Below the pieces are notes generated by a model. The model was not told the DNA's origin. It saw nothing but the letters and a program-made list of their open reading frames with translations, and did not search any database. 64,000 bases of DNA, taken from an uncultured Muribaculaceae bacterium. GTDB taxonomy: Bacteria > Bacteroidota > Bacteroidia > Bacteroidales > Muribaculaceae. This document shows, piece by piece, positions 48,299-56,994 of the stretch; the stretch's first letter is position 1; every line of letters starts with the position of its first letter. The stretch is from the NCBI GenBank assembly GCA_934667475.1, contig CAKUMB010000001.1:62001-126000 (forward strand), written 5' to 3'. The position numbers were made by a program, and so were the translations under genes.

Positions 48299-51172
48299 AT
48301 GAAAGTAGGAAAAACATTACTTACTATGCTAATGGCAGCGATGGTTGTAAGTGCCGTCCAGGCCCAAAACACATGCCTTACTGCCGACGACTACTCGAAA
48401 ATCACTTTCACTTGGAGTGGCGACGATGGCGAGTCGCACACCAGCAAGCTGACCGATGTGGCCACCGACCCCTACCACATCTACTACTTGCTGCGTGAGG
48501 TGTACAAGAATCCCAGCGTGCCTGGCATTTTGCAGGGCGGGTATGAGAGCGACGGCACCACCCGCGAGGGCGATGTGACCTATAAGCGCACCATCGACGG
48601 CTGGGAACTTAGCAGCAGAGACATCACAGCTCCATCTAATGAGGGCTACACCACGCTGCTGGTGAAGGTGAAAGACACTTGGAGCAAAGACGATGCCGTG
48701 GGCAGCGACAACTTGACAAAAAGCAAGGTGATAAAGGAGATATCAAGTGGCGTTGAGTCGGTGCAGCTGCTAACCGACGCCATGCGATTTAGCAATGGCG
48801 CCAATCCCGGCACGCTATATAAGCTCACAGGCTCGGGCAACCGGTTCTTTTTCTTGTCGAAAGGCCGTGCAAGATGCACAAAAAGCGGTTGGTTTGGCGG
48901 CACAAGTGTGGCCGAGCGCGACCCGTTTATGGGCATGTATGAGGAGTTCAGCCCCGTTTCCACCGATGCATCGACGGGCGTCACCGACTTCTATAGCAAA
49001 ATGATGAGCGGTGACGTGTTTGGCGTGGTTCACGACTGCGGCTCGGTGCTTGCCACCGACCACTGGTTTTCGATGAGCGGCAGCGAGAGCACCGAGAAGA
49101 AGTCGCTCGACAACATCACGTTTTTCATCCCCGACAAGCGACTCATGGAGTGGAACGACCGCGACAAGCAGAATGGCACTTCGGGCTACTACTACACCAA
49201 CTATAACCAGAACTATGCCCCCAAGGTGAGCCTCTACACAGTGAAGCTCAGCGCCGACACTGCCAAGGTGGCCGGCACCAACCGCTATACGGTGACGCTC
49301 GACTGGAGCACATCGCTTAAGGAAATCATAGGCAAAGAAATCGACCAGGTGTTCAAGCTGTATGTGGTTGACGGCGACGGCGGCAAGACGCTGCTCGAAA
49401 AAGACCCGCTCACCAACAAATACACCTATAGCTATGAGGTGGAGCAAAAGGAGCACGGCTATGGCATCACCTATCAGATAACCGCCCAACCCACCGTGAA
49501 CGGGGCAGGATTCAGCGAGGTGTGGAGCAACTATGCGCAGGTGGCCATTCCCGGCCTCGACCCCAACGAGGCCCTCACTTTGGGCATTGGCGGCAGCTCC
49601 ACCAGCCGCTATGATGCCGCAGCCGAGAAAAACCAGTATGCCAACTATGTGATGATGAACAACGGCGTGGGCACCAACATTCGCGGGGCAAGCGTGAGCA
49701 CGGCGTCGAAGTTCAACTTCTACCGCATAAGCAAGAAGGCAGGCACGGCCCAAGACGAGAGGACGCTGGTGGCCGAGGTGAGCATTACCGGCACATCGGC
49801 CAGTGCAATAAACTACAAGGTGCAATACAGAGCCCAGAATGGTGCCGACAATGCCAAATATCCTGCCACCACAGGCACGTTTGCCATTGCGGCCAACGAT
49901 GTGATTAATTTCGGCAATTTTGTGATTTGCGACCAGTTCGGCGCATCCACTGCGTGCAACGACCACCCCGACCGATACACCTACAAGGTGCATTTCGCGC
50001 CCGACGGACAGACGGAGAAGTTCTATAGCAACGACTTCGGCGTTAAAGTGTATAAGACGCTCAACAGCCGCGTGCTTTCGGCCACCTACTCACAGTCCGA
50101 GGCCGAAGGCGACACCCGCCGCACCCTTGCCATCGATGGCAGTCAGGTGCCTGCCATTGGCTTTTCTGTGGAAAACGACCCAAACATACAGAAGTATGAG
50201 TTGCTGCGCGTTGATGGCAACGGCACAACCGCCGCAATAGGCCGCGCGCAGCGCACCACCAGCGGTGAGTATGCGACGTTTGAGGTGAAGGGCGGAGCCG
50301 AATCGCCGACGGGCGTCACCAGCACCAGTGCCAAAATCACCAACCATGACTACGACTATGCATCGGTGGAGCGCCATGTGCCCGTAATCCATGTTTATTC
50401 CGCCAATCGCGATGATGCCCCCAACACCTATGGCTGCGACATCAAGAGCGCGGCAGCCGTGAAACTCAATGCGCAGCTTGTGAAGAAAGATGTCAGCCAC
50501 TATCAGCTGCAGAGCGTTGATGGCCGCCGCATAGGCGCGCGCTACTTCAGCACCACCCTCAAGGCCAACACACTGCTGCCAACTGACGGCATGGTGGTGG
50601 GCTCATACCGCCTGTGGCGCGACTGCGGCGGCAAGGCTGTGGAGGAGATTGCCGGCAAGGCCTATCGCACCGACTGCCGGCAGGCGTGGTTCGATGGCTT
50701 CAATGTGGTTGCCACCGGCGTTGATGCAGGCATTGACGATTATGAGCTGGTTGACGGCTCGGCGGCCGACGGCACTGAAATTGTAATAAAGGACATGTTT
50801 GGCGCCTATGAGCCCACGGCCGCCAATCCGCTTGAGGTGAACTACCACGTGCGCGCCTATTGCCGTGCCGATGGCGGCGAGTGGTATGTGGCCGAGGCCG
50901 AGGTGCCCGTTGTGTACACCGACTCCAAACCAACGGCCATCGATGGTGTTGAGGCAGACGGCGGTGTGCTTGCGGTGTATCCCACAGTGGCATCGGGCAG
51001 CATCACCATTGAAGGCGGCTCAGGCCAAGTGACCGTTACAAGCCTTGCTGGCGCCATAGTGGCCACGGGCCGCACCGATGGCAGCCGGGCCGTGATCGAC
51101 GTGAGCCGTCTTGCCCCCGGGTGCTACATAGTGGCCAGCGGCGGCCAGGCCCGTCGCATAGTCAAGAAATAG
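48299..51172 (+). CDS. Large secreted protein with T9SS-like C-terminal tail, function unknown
   Basis: A 957-residue exported protein. The signal peptide is at about residues 1-22 (LTMLMAAMVVSAVQAQ). The body is beta-rich and contains several fibronectin-like strands (SLYTVKLSADTAKVAGTNRY split as SLYTVKLSADTAK and VAGTNRY, YTYSYEVEQKEHGYGITYQI), but I recognise no catalytic domain. The last ~75 residues (VLAVYPTVASGSITIEGG, VTVTSLAGAIVATG, RLAPGCYIV) form a typical type A sorting domain ending in RRIVKK, predicting export and surface anchoring by the type IX system. It has its own transcription unit: terminator at 51236-51269, long regulatory region upstream. Confidence 0.85.
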   Translation: MKVGKTLLTMLMAAMVVSAVQAQNTCLTADDYSKITFTWSGDDGESHTSKLTDVATDPYHIYYLLREVYKNPSVPGILQGGYESDGTTREGDVTYKRTIDGWELSSRDITAPSNEGYTTLLVKVKDTWSKDDAVGSDNLTKSKVIKEISSGVESVQLLTDAMRFSNGANPGTLYKLTGSGNRFFFLSKGRARCTKSGWFGGTSVAERDPFMGMYEEFSPVSTDASTGVTDFYSKMMSGDVFGVVHDCGSVLATDHWFSMSGSESTEKKSLDNITFFIPDKRLMEWNDRDKQNGTSGYYYTNYNQNYAPKVSLYTVKLSADTAKVAGTNRYTVTLDWSTSLKEIIGKEIDQVFKLYVVDGDGGKTLLEKDPLTNKYTYSYEVEQKEHGYGITYQITAQPTVNGAGFSEVWSNYAQVAIPGLDPNEALTLGIGGSSTSRYDAAAEKNQYANYVMMNNGVGTNIRGASVSTASKFNFYRISKKAGTAQDERTLVAEVSITGTSASAINYKVQYRAQNGADNAKYPATTGTFAIAANDVINFGNFVICDQFGASTACNDHPDRYTYKVHFAPDGQTEKFYSNDFGVKVYKTLNSRVLSATYSQSEAEGDTRRTLAIDGSQVPAIGFSVENDPNIQKYELLRVDGNGTTAAIGRAQRTTSGEYATFEVKGGAESPTGVTSTSAKITNHDYDYASVERHVPVIHVYSANRDDAPNTYGCDIKSAAAVKLNAQLVKKDVSHYQLQSVDGRRIGARYFSTTLKANTLLPTDGMVVGSYRLWRDCGGKAVEEIAGKAYRTDCRQAWFDGFNVVATGVDAGIDDYELVDGSAADGTEIVIKDMFGAYEPTAANPLEVNYHVRAYCRADGGEWYVAEAEVPVVYTDSKPTAIDGVEADGGVLAVYPTVASGSITIEGGSGQVTVTSLAGAIVATGRTDGSRAVIDVSRLAPGCYIVASGGQARRIVKK

Positions 51173-51235
51173 GAAGTAAGGGTATATGAAATAAATTATA
51201 TTTGCAGTCTTATTCTTAGAATTTTTATTCAAATC

Positions 51236-51269
51236 AGGCATTGGCCTCTCGTGAGAGAAGCCAATGCCT
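51236..51269 (+). terminator. Hairpin terminator after the 957-residue secreted protein
   Basis: AGGCATTGGC (51236-51245) pairs with GCCAATGCCT (51260-51269), followed by TTGATTATT. Confidence 0.7.
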
Positions 51270-51417
51270 TTGATTATTAATGTATAAAGAGGCTTAATTT
51301 TAGCGGCGGCCGTGGCTGCGGATTTGGCGTTGCACTCGATTTGCACTATCTTTGTAACGTATTATGCACTATTGGCAAATATAAGGTTAAAATAAATAAA
51401 TCATCACACACTGACCG

Positions 51418-54400
51418 ATGAGAAAGTACAACATTATCAACAACACTCTGGGTTGGCTGGTGTTTGTGGTAGCTGCTATCACCTACCTGCTCACCATCGA
51501 GCCCACGGCAAGCTTCTGGGACTGCCCGGAATTCATTGCCCAAGGATTTAAACTGGAAATAGGACACCCGCCGGGCAACCCGATATTCATTTTGGCCGCC
51601 CGCTTTGCGGCCAACTTTGCAGGCGGCGACGTGACAGCTGTGTCGAAGTGCATCAACGCCATGTCGGCACTCTTCAGCGCGGCCACCATATTGCTGCTGT
51701 TCTGGACCATCACGCACCTTGTGAAAAGACTCGTGGTGCGCGACGGCAAGGAAGACGAAATGACGCTGGCCCAATATCTGGTGGTGATGGGCAGCGGCGT
51801 GGCCGGCGCACTGGCCTACACGTGGAGCGACACGTTCTGGTTTTCGGCTGTTGAGGCCGAGGTGTATGCTTTTTCGTCGTTCTGCACCGCACTGGTGTTC
51901 TGGCTCATACTCAAGTGGGAGAACCACGCCGACGACCCCAGCAGCGACAAGTGGCTCATACTCATTGCCTACGTGTTTGGCATTTCGCTGGGTGTGCACC
52001 TGCTCAATCTGCTGTGCATCCCGGCCATAGCACTTGTGTTTTATTACCGCAAGTTTAAGCACACCAGCGTTAAGGGCTCGCTCGTCACACTGCTTGTGTC
52101 ATTTGCGCTGATAGTGCTCATCCTCTACGGCCTTGAGCCTGGCTTTGTGGAGCTTGCAGGCTACTTCGAACTGCTGTTTGTCAACACGCTCGGCCTGCCG
52201 TTCAACACCGGTGTGCTGTGCTATGCCGTGCTGCTTGTGGGCACACTGGTTTGGTGCCTCTACGAGCTTTACAGCGGCAAGAGCGAGACGCGCATGCGCA
52301 TGTCGTTTTTGCTTGGCGTGCTGCTTTCAGGCATTCCGTTCATAGGCGAGAGCATGCTCATTCCCGTGGTGATAATGCTGGCGCTGGCATGGTATCTGTT
52401 CAAGCGCCTCAAGAAGGTGCCTGTGCGCATTTTTGCCAATGCCACCCTGTGCATACTCACCATATTCATCGGCTTCTCGTCGTATGCCCTGGTGCTGATT
52501 CGCAGCGATGCCAACACACCGCTCGACGAGAACTCGCCCAACAGCCCCTTTGCCCTGGCCAGCTATCTGAGCCGCGACCAGTATGGCAAGAGCCCGCTGC
52601 TCTACGGACAGACGTTTAACAGCGACATCGTGTATCAAGCCCAAAGCGACGGCACCATGAAGCCCATAGTGAAGGAAGGCCGCACGCTGTATGCGCGCGA
52701 GGTGAAGACCTCGGCCGACCAGCCCGACCGCTACGTGGTGACTGGCAAGGTGCAGGACTATGTGTACAGCCCCGAGCAAAACATGCTGTTCCCGCGCATC
52801 TACGACCCCGGTCATGAAAGCGAATACCGCCAGTGGCTTAACCTGCATGGCACCACTGTGAACGCCACCATCAAGGTCGACGCCGATGGCAACCCCATTG
52901 AGCATCAGCAGAAGATAAAGCCCACAATAGCCGAAAACCTCCGCTGGTTTTTCGACTATCAGCTCAACTATATGTACTGGCGCTACTTTATGTGGAACTT
53001 CGCCGGACGCCAAAACGACATTCAGGGCATGGGCGAGATTACCCAAGGCAACTGGATTACAGGCATTCCGTTTATCGACGACTACCGCCTGGGCGACCAG
53101 AGCCTGATGCCTGCCGACCTCACAACGGGCAACAAGGGTCACAACGTGTTCTACTGCCTGCCGCTGCTGCTTGGCATCATCGGTCTGCTGTGGCAGGCCT
53201 ACCGCAAAGATAAGCGCGGCATTGAGCAGTTCTGGGTGGTGTTCTTCCTGTTTTTCATGACAGGCATTGCAATTGTGCTCTACCTTAACCAGACTCCGAG
53301 CCAGCCGCGTGAGCGCGACTACGCATATGCGGGCTCGTTCTATGCCTTCGCAATATGGATTGGCATGGGCGTGGCCGGACTCTTCCAGATGGTGATGAAC
53401 ATGCTCAGCGACAAGAAGAAAGCCAAGAAGAAAGCCGACGACACCGAGCTGATTTCACAGACCGACGGCAAGACCACCGCCGTGGCCGCCGTGGCCGCAG
53501 TGATTGGCCTGCTGGTGCCCATTCAGATGGTGAGCCAGACGTGGGACGACCACGACCGCAGCGGCCGCACCCCGGCCCGCGACTTCGGCATGAACTACCT
53601 GTCGAGCGTCGACAAAGACGGTGTGATATTCTGCAACGGCGACAACGACACCTTCCCGCTGTGGTATGCGCAGGAGGTGGAGGGCTACCGCACCGATGTG
53701 CGTGTGGTGAACCTCAGCTACCTGTCTACCGACTGGTACATTCAGCAGATGCGCCGCGCCGCCTACGAGTCGAAGCCGCTGCCTATGCAGGCAGGGCCCA
53801 CAACATTCTCGTACGACAACCGCCAGTATAACTACTTCATCTACCCCGACACCACAGCGGTTCCGGCCCTGAAGAGCCTTGCAGCCCTCTATGGTCCCGA
53901 CTACAAGAACAACCCCTATGACATGCCCGAGATAAAGTATCCCAACGTGTTTATGCCCGTCGATGCCAACGCCGCCGTCAAGGCCGGTGTGGTGAGCGAG
54001 GCCGACCGTCCGATGATTCAGGAGGCCATCTACACCAATCTGCTCAGCAACGGCGCAGGAGGCATGACATCGAGCTCGGTGATGTCGCTCGACATCATAG
54101 CCTCTAATATAGCCCAAGGCTGGAAGCGTCCGTGCTACTTTGCAATGACGGTGCCCGACAACTTCTATTTGGGCCTCACCCCATATCTGCGCTGCACAGG
54201 CGTGGCCTATGAGGTGACACCGCTCCTCAGCGACGCCGGTGCCGATGACATCCCCTGCAACACCGACAAGATGTATGACATAGTGACCACCAAGTTCCGC
54301 TGGGGCGGCCTGGATACAGCCAAGCCCGGCAGTCTCTACCTCGACGAGACTATTCGCCGCATGGTCACCACCACCCGCTCGGCACTGATGTCGCTGGCAA

Positions 54401-54975
54401 GCAGCCTGGCCAACGAGGGTGCAATTGCACTCGATGCCCAGAAGCACGGCAGCGCCACATTCCGCGGCAAGCCCATCAACGACTTCATAGCCGACCGCCA
54501 CGCCAAGGCAGTGAAGGTGCTCCAACTCATGGACCAGAAGATGCCGCAGGCTGCCTGCCCCTATGCAATGTCGATTGGCCTGCAGGCTGCTAAGATCTAT
54601 GACTTCATTGGCCGCACGTTTGCCGACAAGGCCGCCAGTGCCAAGGCTGTGAAGATGGTTGAGGACGAGGCCATGCGCTTTGCCACCTACGTGCGCTTCT
54701 ATCAGAAGCTCGACGCCAGCAAGTATGACCGCCTCAACAACACCGACCAGTATATTGACAAGGGTTACATGCCTGCCATTATCCGCACCTATGGCGAAAT
54801 GAATCCCAATGGCGTTGACGCTCTGCTCAAGCGCCTTGTCGCTACCGGAATGAACGTGCAGCGCACGCTCAGCTTCATGCAAGCCCAGCAGCAGGCAGCC
54901 CAAGCCGAGGCTGTGGACACAACCATGCCGGCCGGCGGCGACACCGCACTTGGCTCGCTGTTTGGCAACAACTAA
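51418..54975 (+). CDS. GT117 (DUF2723/TMEM260-like) integral-membrane glycosyltransferase
   Basis: A 1185-residue polytopic protein. The first ~420 residues hold about ten transmembrane helices with the DUF2723 signature: ASFWDCPEFIAQGFKLEIGH (split as ASFWDCPEF and IAQGFKLEIGH, the acidic catalytic-loop region), HPPGNPIF, and VEAEVYAFSSF. Further helices lie at about 575-715, and a long soluble domain (about 720-1150) faces the periplasm. The human homologue TMEM260 is a protein O-mannosyltransferase, and the family is placed in GT117 (GT-C fold). In Bacteroidota the family is a candidate for O-glycosylation of exported proteins; the direct substrate is not known to me. The gene is monocistronic with its own terminator. 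Confidence 0.9.
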   Translation: MRKYNIINNTLGWLVFVVAAITYLLTIEPTASFWDCPEFIAQGFKLEIGHPPGNPIFILAARFAANFAGGDVTAVSKCINAMSALFSAATILLLFWTITHLVKRLVVRDGKEDEMTLAQYLVVMGSGVAGALAYTWSDTFWFSAVEAEVYAFSSFCTALVFWLILKWENHADDPSSDKWLILIAYVFGISLGVHLLNLLCIPAIALVFYYRKFKHTSVKGSLVTLLVSFALIVLILYGLEPGFVELAGYFELLFVNTLGLPFNTGVLCYAVLLVGTLVWCLYELYSGKSETRMRMSFLLGVLLSGIPFIGESMLIPVVIMLALAWYLFKRLKKVPVRIFANATLCILTIFIGFSSYALVLIRSDANTPLDENSPNSPFALASYLSRDQYGKSPLLYGQTFNSDIVYQAQSDGTMKPIVKEGRTLYAREVKTSADQPDRYVVTGKVQDYVYSPEQNMLFPRIYDPGHESEYRQWLNLHGTTVNATIKVDADGNPIEHQQKIKPTIAENLRWFFDYQLNYMYWRYFMWNFAGRQNDIQGMGEITQGNWITGIPFIDDYRLGDQSLMPADLTTGNKGHNVFYCLPLLLGIIGLLWQAYRKDKRGIEQFWVVFFLFFMTGIAIVLYLNQTPSQPRERDYAYAGSFYAFAIWIGMGVAGLFQMVMNMLSDKKKAKKKADDTELISQTDGKTTAVAAVAAVIGLLVPIQMVSQTWDDHDRSGRTPARDFGMNYLSSVDKDGVIFCNGDNDTFPLWYAQEVEGYRTDVRVVNLSYLSTDWYIQQMRRAAYESKPLPMQAGPTTFSYDNRQYNYFIYPDTTAVPALKSLAALYGPDYKNNPYDMPEIKYPNVFMPVDANAAVKAGVVSEADRPMIQEAIYTNLLSNGAGGMTSSSVMSLDIIASNIAQGWKRPCYFAMTVPDNFYLGLTPYLRCTGVAYEVTPLLSDAGADDIPCNTDKMYDIVTTKFRWGGLDTAKPGSLYLDETIRRMVTTTRSALMSLASSLANEGAIALDAQKHGSATFRGKPINDFIADRHAKAVKVLQLMDQKMPQAACPYAMSIGLQAAKIYDFIGRTFADKAASAKAVKMVEDEAMRFATYVRFYQKLDASKYDRLNNTDQYIDKGYMPAIIRTYGEMNPNGVDALLKRLVATGMNVQRTLSFMQAQQQAAQAEAVDTTMPAGGDTALGSLFGNN

Positions 54976-55015
54976 TGGCAACTGAGTAACACTCAGAGAG
55001 GATATAGAAATTCAT

Positions 55016-55051
55016 CACAAGGCGGGCAGCAGCAGTGTTGCGCGCCTTGTG
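55016..55051 (+). terminator. Hairpin terminator after the GT117 gene
   Basis: CACAAGGCG (55016-55024) pairs with CGCCTTGTG (55043-55051), followed by TGTTTATAAT. Confidence 0.7.
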
Positions 55052-55106
55052 TGTTTATAATACAGACAACCGCAAGTTTAAGAAAATAAAAAAAGTACAT
55101 AAGACT

Positions 55107-55721
55107 ATGTTAGTAGAACGTCCGCCGCTGCTCTACCGCATGCTGTTTCCCGAAACGGTGTGGCGCATACACAAGCGCGAGCACACGGTGTATCTCACAT
55201 TCGACGACGGCCCCATTCCCGAGGTCACCCCGTGGGTGCTCGACCTGCTCGACCACTACGGCATCAAGGCCACATTTTTCTGCGTGGGCGAGAACGTGCA
55301 GCGCAATCCCGAGCTGTTTGCCGAGCTGCGCCGCCGCGGCCACAGTGTGGGCAACCACACCATGAACCACTTGCAAGGGCGTGATGTGACCACCAAAACC
55401 TATCTGCACAATGTGTTCCGCGCCAACGAGCTTATCGACACCACCCTGTTTCGCCCGCCGCACGGCCTGCTGCGCTGGGGGCAGTCGAGGGTGCTGCGCT
55501 CGCGCTTCACCATAATCATGTACGACCTGGTGACGCGGGACTACAGCAAAAAGCTCAACGGCGAGCAGGTGCTCAACAACGTGAAGCGTTATGCGCGCAA
55601 CGGCTCGATAATCGTGTTCCACGACTCGCTTAAGGCGCAGCGCAACATGCAGTATGCCCTGCCGCGCGCCATTGAGTGGCTCATGGCGCAGGGCTATAAG
55701 TTCGACAAAATTCCCATGTGA
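55107..55721 (+). CDS. Polysaccharide deacetylase (NodB domain)
   Basis: A 204-residue CE4-type deacetylase with a full NodB core. TFDDGPIPEVTP near residue 32 is motif 1 (catalytic Asp and metal Asp), HSVGNHTMNHLQG near residue 84 is motif 2 (metal His pair), and FRPPHGLLRWGQ near residue 114 is motif 3. VFHDSLKAQRN near residue 172 holds the last active His. There is no signal peptide, so it is probably cytoplasmic or uses another route. Start MLVERPPLLYR at 55107. Its TGA stop overlaps the ATG of queG (TGATG), implying translational coupling. Confidence 0.9.
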   Translation: MLVERPPLLYRMLFPETVWRIHKREHTVYLTFDDGPIPEVTPWVLDLLDHYGIKATFFCVGENVQRNPELFAELRRRGHSVGNHTMNHLQGRDVTTKTYLHNVFRANELIDTTLFRPPHGLLRWGQSRVLRSRFTIIMYDLVTRDYSKKLNGEQVLNNVKRYARNGSIIVFHDSLKAQRNMQYALPRAIEWLMAQGYKFDKIPM

Positions 55722-56662
55722 TGGCCGCCGCCAATTCAGCTGCCATTGCACGCGACATCAAGGCCCTTGCCGCCCAGCTCGGCTTCGAGGCCTGCGGATT
55801 TGCCACCGCCGCCCCTGTGAGTGCAGAGGCGCAGGCGCGCTACGACCGCTGGATAGAGCAGGGCTGCAACGACGAGATGCTGTGGGCTGCCCGCAACTGC
55901 GGCATGCGCAGCGACCCGCGCCTGCTGGTGGAAGGGGCACAGACGGTGATTTCGGTGGCCCTGGGCTACTATCAGGCGCGCCAGCAGCCGCCGGGCGCCA
56001 TGCGCATTGCCATGTATGCCCTCGGCCGGGAAGACTACCACACCGCCGTCAAGCGGCGGTTGTGGGCCATAGCCGCGCTCATTGCCGAGCGCACGGGCTG
56101 CCAGTCGCGCTGCTTCACCGACTCAGCTCCGCTGCGCGAGCGCTATTGGGCCCAGCAGGCCGGCATAGGCTTTGTGGGGCGCAACAACGCACTCATAATT
56201 CCCGGCAAGGGGTCGTACTTCTTTCTGGGCGAGGTGGTCACCACCCTTGCCTTGCCGCCCGACGAGCCGTGCCGGCTCACCTGCGGCAACTGTGGCGAGT
56301 GCGTGAGCCACTGCCCCACGGGCGCGCTCAGCACCCCCGGAGCGGCTGACGCCCGCCGCTGCCTAAGCTGCCTCACCATTGAGCACCGCGGCGAGCTGCC
56401 GCCGTGGGTGGCAGCCTCGATAGGCGACCACGCCTACGGGTGCGACGAGTGCCAGCTGTGCTGCCCGCACAACCGCCACGCCGTGCAGTGCAGCGCGCCC
56501 GAGCTGCAGCCAAGCGAAGCCATAATGCAACTCACACCGCAGCGCGTGCTGGCCATGACCCCGTCGGACTACCGCCACACCTTTGCCCACAGCGCCATCA
56601 GGCGCGCCCGCCTCGACATGCTGCAGCGCAACTGCCGCCTCGCCACCCCCAAGCAGCAATAG
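55721..56662 (+). CDS. queG: Epoxyqueuosine reductase
   Basis: Last step of queuosine synthesis in the tRNA wobble position: cobalamin-dependent reduction of epoxyqueuosine. The 313-residue protein starts at the ATG at 55721, inside the TGATG overlap (a GTG at 55718 adds one residue). Two 4Fe-4S ferredoxin sites are visible: CGNCGECVSHCPTGA near residue 186 with CLSC near residue 212, and YGCDECQLCCPHNR near residue 235. The N-terminal cobalamin-binding region is complete (GFEACGFA). The C-terminal HEAT extension seen in some homologues is short. Other queuosine genes are not in the window. Confidence 0.94.
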   Translation: MAAANSAAIARDIKALAAQLGFEACGFATAAPVSAEAQARYDRWIEQGCNDEMLWAARNCGMRSDPRLLVEGAQTVISVALGYYQARQQPPGAMRIAMYALGREDYHTAVKRRLWAIAALIAERTGCQSRCFTDSAPLRERYWAQQAGIGFVGRNNALIIPGKGSYFFLGEVVTTLALPPDEPCRLTCGNCGECVSHCPTGALSTPGAADARRCLSCLTIEHRGELPPWVAASIGDHAYGCDECQLCCPHNRHAVQCSAPELQPSEAIMQLTPQRVLAMTPSDYRHTFAHSAIRRARLDMLQRNCRLATPKQQ

Positions 56663-56994
56663 TGATTAGCCGCCAGCAATAAGTGAAAAAGGAGGTTTAT
56701 AGCGAGCAGACTTGAACAAGCAAGAGAGCGCAGACACAGCCTCTACATCGCATTCTTAATCAAGCGTCTCAAATTGCCAGGAGGAAGATGTGACACAAAA
56801 ACAATGCCCATGCCCATGCGACATAAAAGTGGTTGGATAACCATATAGTAATCGACGTGTTGGTTGAATCACGACCGGTGTTACCAATAAATTATAGTGG
56901 ACTTTTAAGGGGGCGGTTTGGTATTTTTTAGTTAGCTTTGTGATGCAAATTATGGCGTTAGACAAAATTGAGCATAATCATAAACCACATAACA
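56663..56994. other. Intergenic region upstream of the GH31 gene
   Basis: About 330 bases with no supported gene. TAGCTTTG (56933-56940) fits the -7 box of the GH31 promoter, about 55 bases before the ATG. The remainder shows no clear hairpin or repeat. Confidence 0.4.

Noticed and set aside
53455..54981. 508-codon open frame antisense to the GT117 gene
   Set aside because: Lies wholly within the periplasmic domain of the GT117 gene on the other strand; no recognisable protein.
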